IMG/VR virus record: IMGVR_UViG_3300007734_000455
Span: 1-21,064 of that record
Origin: a virus
Reading direction: 5' to 3' (one strand)
Length of the DNA: 21,064 bases
Position 1 is the first letter of the stretch. Every line of letters starts with the position of its first letter. This document shows positions 20,791-21,064 of the stretch, piece after piece. A model generated the notes under the pieces. The model was given only the letters and a program-made list of their open reading frames with translations. It did no database searches and was not told the DNA's origin. Both the position numbers and the translations under genes were made by a program.

Positions 20791-21007
20791 ATTTAGCACC
20801 CCTTGAATAGTTGCAACTTGCACATGATGGCCTTAAACTCCCACTCCACAATTCAGGCGTTGGGAAGGAATCAATAGGTGGCTCATGATCAAGCGTAGTT
20901 GCAACAGCCTTTTTACAGTAAAAACAGCGCGGTTTTTGCGCCAAAACAATTTCTCTAATTTTTTTATATTCCGCATTGTATTTTCTACTTTTTATAGTTT
21001 TCATCAA
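20744..21007 (-). CDS. HNH endonuclease next to terminase
   Basis: An 87-residue HNH nuclease. It has a zinc-binding CFYC (Cys28, Cys31), the first HNH strand TTLDHEPP with Asp40-His41, and SCASCN (Cys62, Cys65, Asn66), giving a complete Cys4-HNH core in a protein with almost no extra sequence. The family makes metal-dependent nicks or breaks. In cos phages an HNH protein beside the terminase is known to assist large terminase in cutting genome ends, and this one is the first gene of the packaging block. Two tandem ATG codons (21007 and 21004) are both possible starts; neither has a good ribosome binding site. The C-terminus overlaps the start of the small terminase. Confidence 0.85.
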   Translation of the reverse strand: MMKTIKSRKYNAEYKKIREIVLAQKPRCFYCKKAVATTLDHEPPIDSFPTPELWSGSLRPSCASCNYSRGAKYGNAKRKAIKNSRQW

Positions 21008-21064
21008 AAACTTTATTTTTTTTCAAACTTTTTTGCACTCGCCGGGGAGAGAGAAAACGCGAAC
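21008..21064. other. Non-coding terminal segment, possible cos-proximal end
   Basis: No gene is seen here. Read on the minus strand it opens with a short G+C-rich stretch containing CTCTCCCCGGCGAG inside otherwise very A/T-rich DNA, then runs of A and T up to the HNH start. Lying directly before HNH-TerS-TerL, it is where cos-packaging phages carry their cohesive-end site. The cos assignment is inferred from position and composition only; no overhang can be read from one strand end. Confidence 0.3.

Noticed and set aside
20990-21064. Promoter for the whole structural operon near the right end
   Set aside because: TTGAAA and TATAAA can be found, but at a spacing of 27 bases and partly inside the HNH gene; not a believable pair.
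1-21064. CRISPR array, tRNA genes, insertion sequence, integrase or repressor
   Set aside because: Looked for and not seen: no regular repeat-spacer pattern, no cloverleaf found by eye, no recombinase or HTH repressor protein among the reading frames. tRNA absence would need a covariance search to be certain.

Overview
The window looks like a small, AT-rich, tailed-phage genome of the siphovirus type, possibly complete. Every supported gene lies on the minus strand, so the biological reading direction is from position 21064 down to 1. The HNH - small terminase - large terminase - portal - protease - capsid order is that of HK97-fold, cos-packaging phages. The presumed cos side is at 21064. 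The other end stops only 46 bases after the last gene, which suggests a linear genome or a whole contig. The style of the wall hydrolases, the tail-terminator-like protein and the many tiny zinc-ribbon proteins recall actinobacteriophages. The low G+C would fit a streamlined aquatic actinobacterium as host, but that host call is an inference from style only.

Layout in transcription order. (1) 21064-17239: packaging and head maturation (HNH, TerS, TerL, a 48-aa membrane protein, portal, prohead protease). (2) 17261-13720: a conserved protein of unknown role, the major capsid protein with its own apparent promoter and flanking hairpins, head-tail connector, tail terminator and major tail protein. 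(3) 13701-8290: tail assembly chaperone pair made by a -1 frameshift on A AAA AAT, a gp10-like protein, a 622-residue tape measure, a minor tail/hub protein and a fibre-like protein. (4) 8264-7400: lysis (M15 peptidase endolysin, holin, second small membrane protein). (5) 7378-4788: glycosyltransferase, sugar-nucleotide epimerase, a small conserved protein and a metallophosphoesterase. (6) 4787-4691: an intergenic control region with a promoter candidate, repeats and a CRP-like dyad. (7) 4690-1659: a tightly overlapping run of small genes including a short Prim-Pol, a probable single-strand annealing protein, a PD-(D/E)XK nuclease and several zinc-ribbon microproteins. (8) 1658-47: a perfect TGTGA-N6-TCACA dyad, an exported lysozyme-like hydrolase, another zinc-ribbon protein, a second glycosyltransferase and a small structural-type protein.

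Four small genes not longer than 52 codons are called here from reading the strand directly (48, 47, 34 and 52 aa). All four join their neighbours through overlapping stop/start signals or gene overlaps. No integrase, repressor, DNA polymerase or helicase is visible, so the phage appears lytic and dependent on host replication apart from its primase-like and recombination proteins. The most interesting regulatory signals are the two CRP-like dyads, the repeat cluster at 4709-4758, and the transcription/RNA-structure cassette around the capsid gene.
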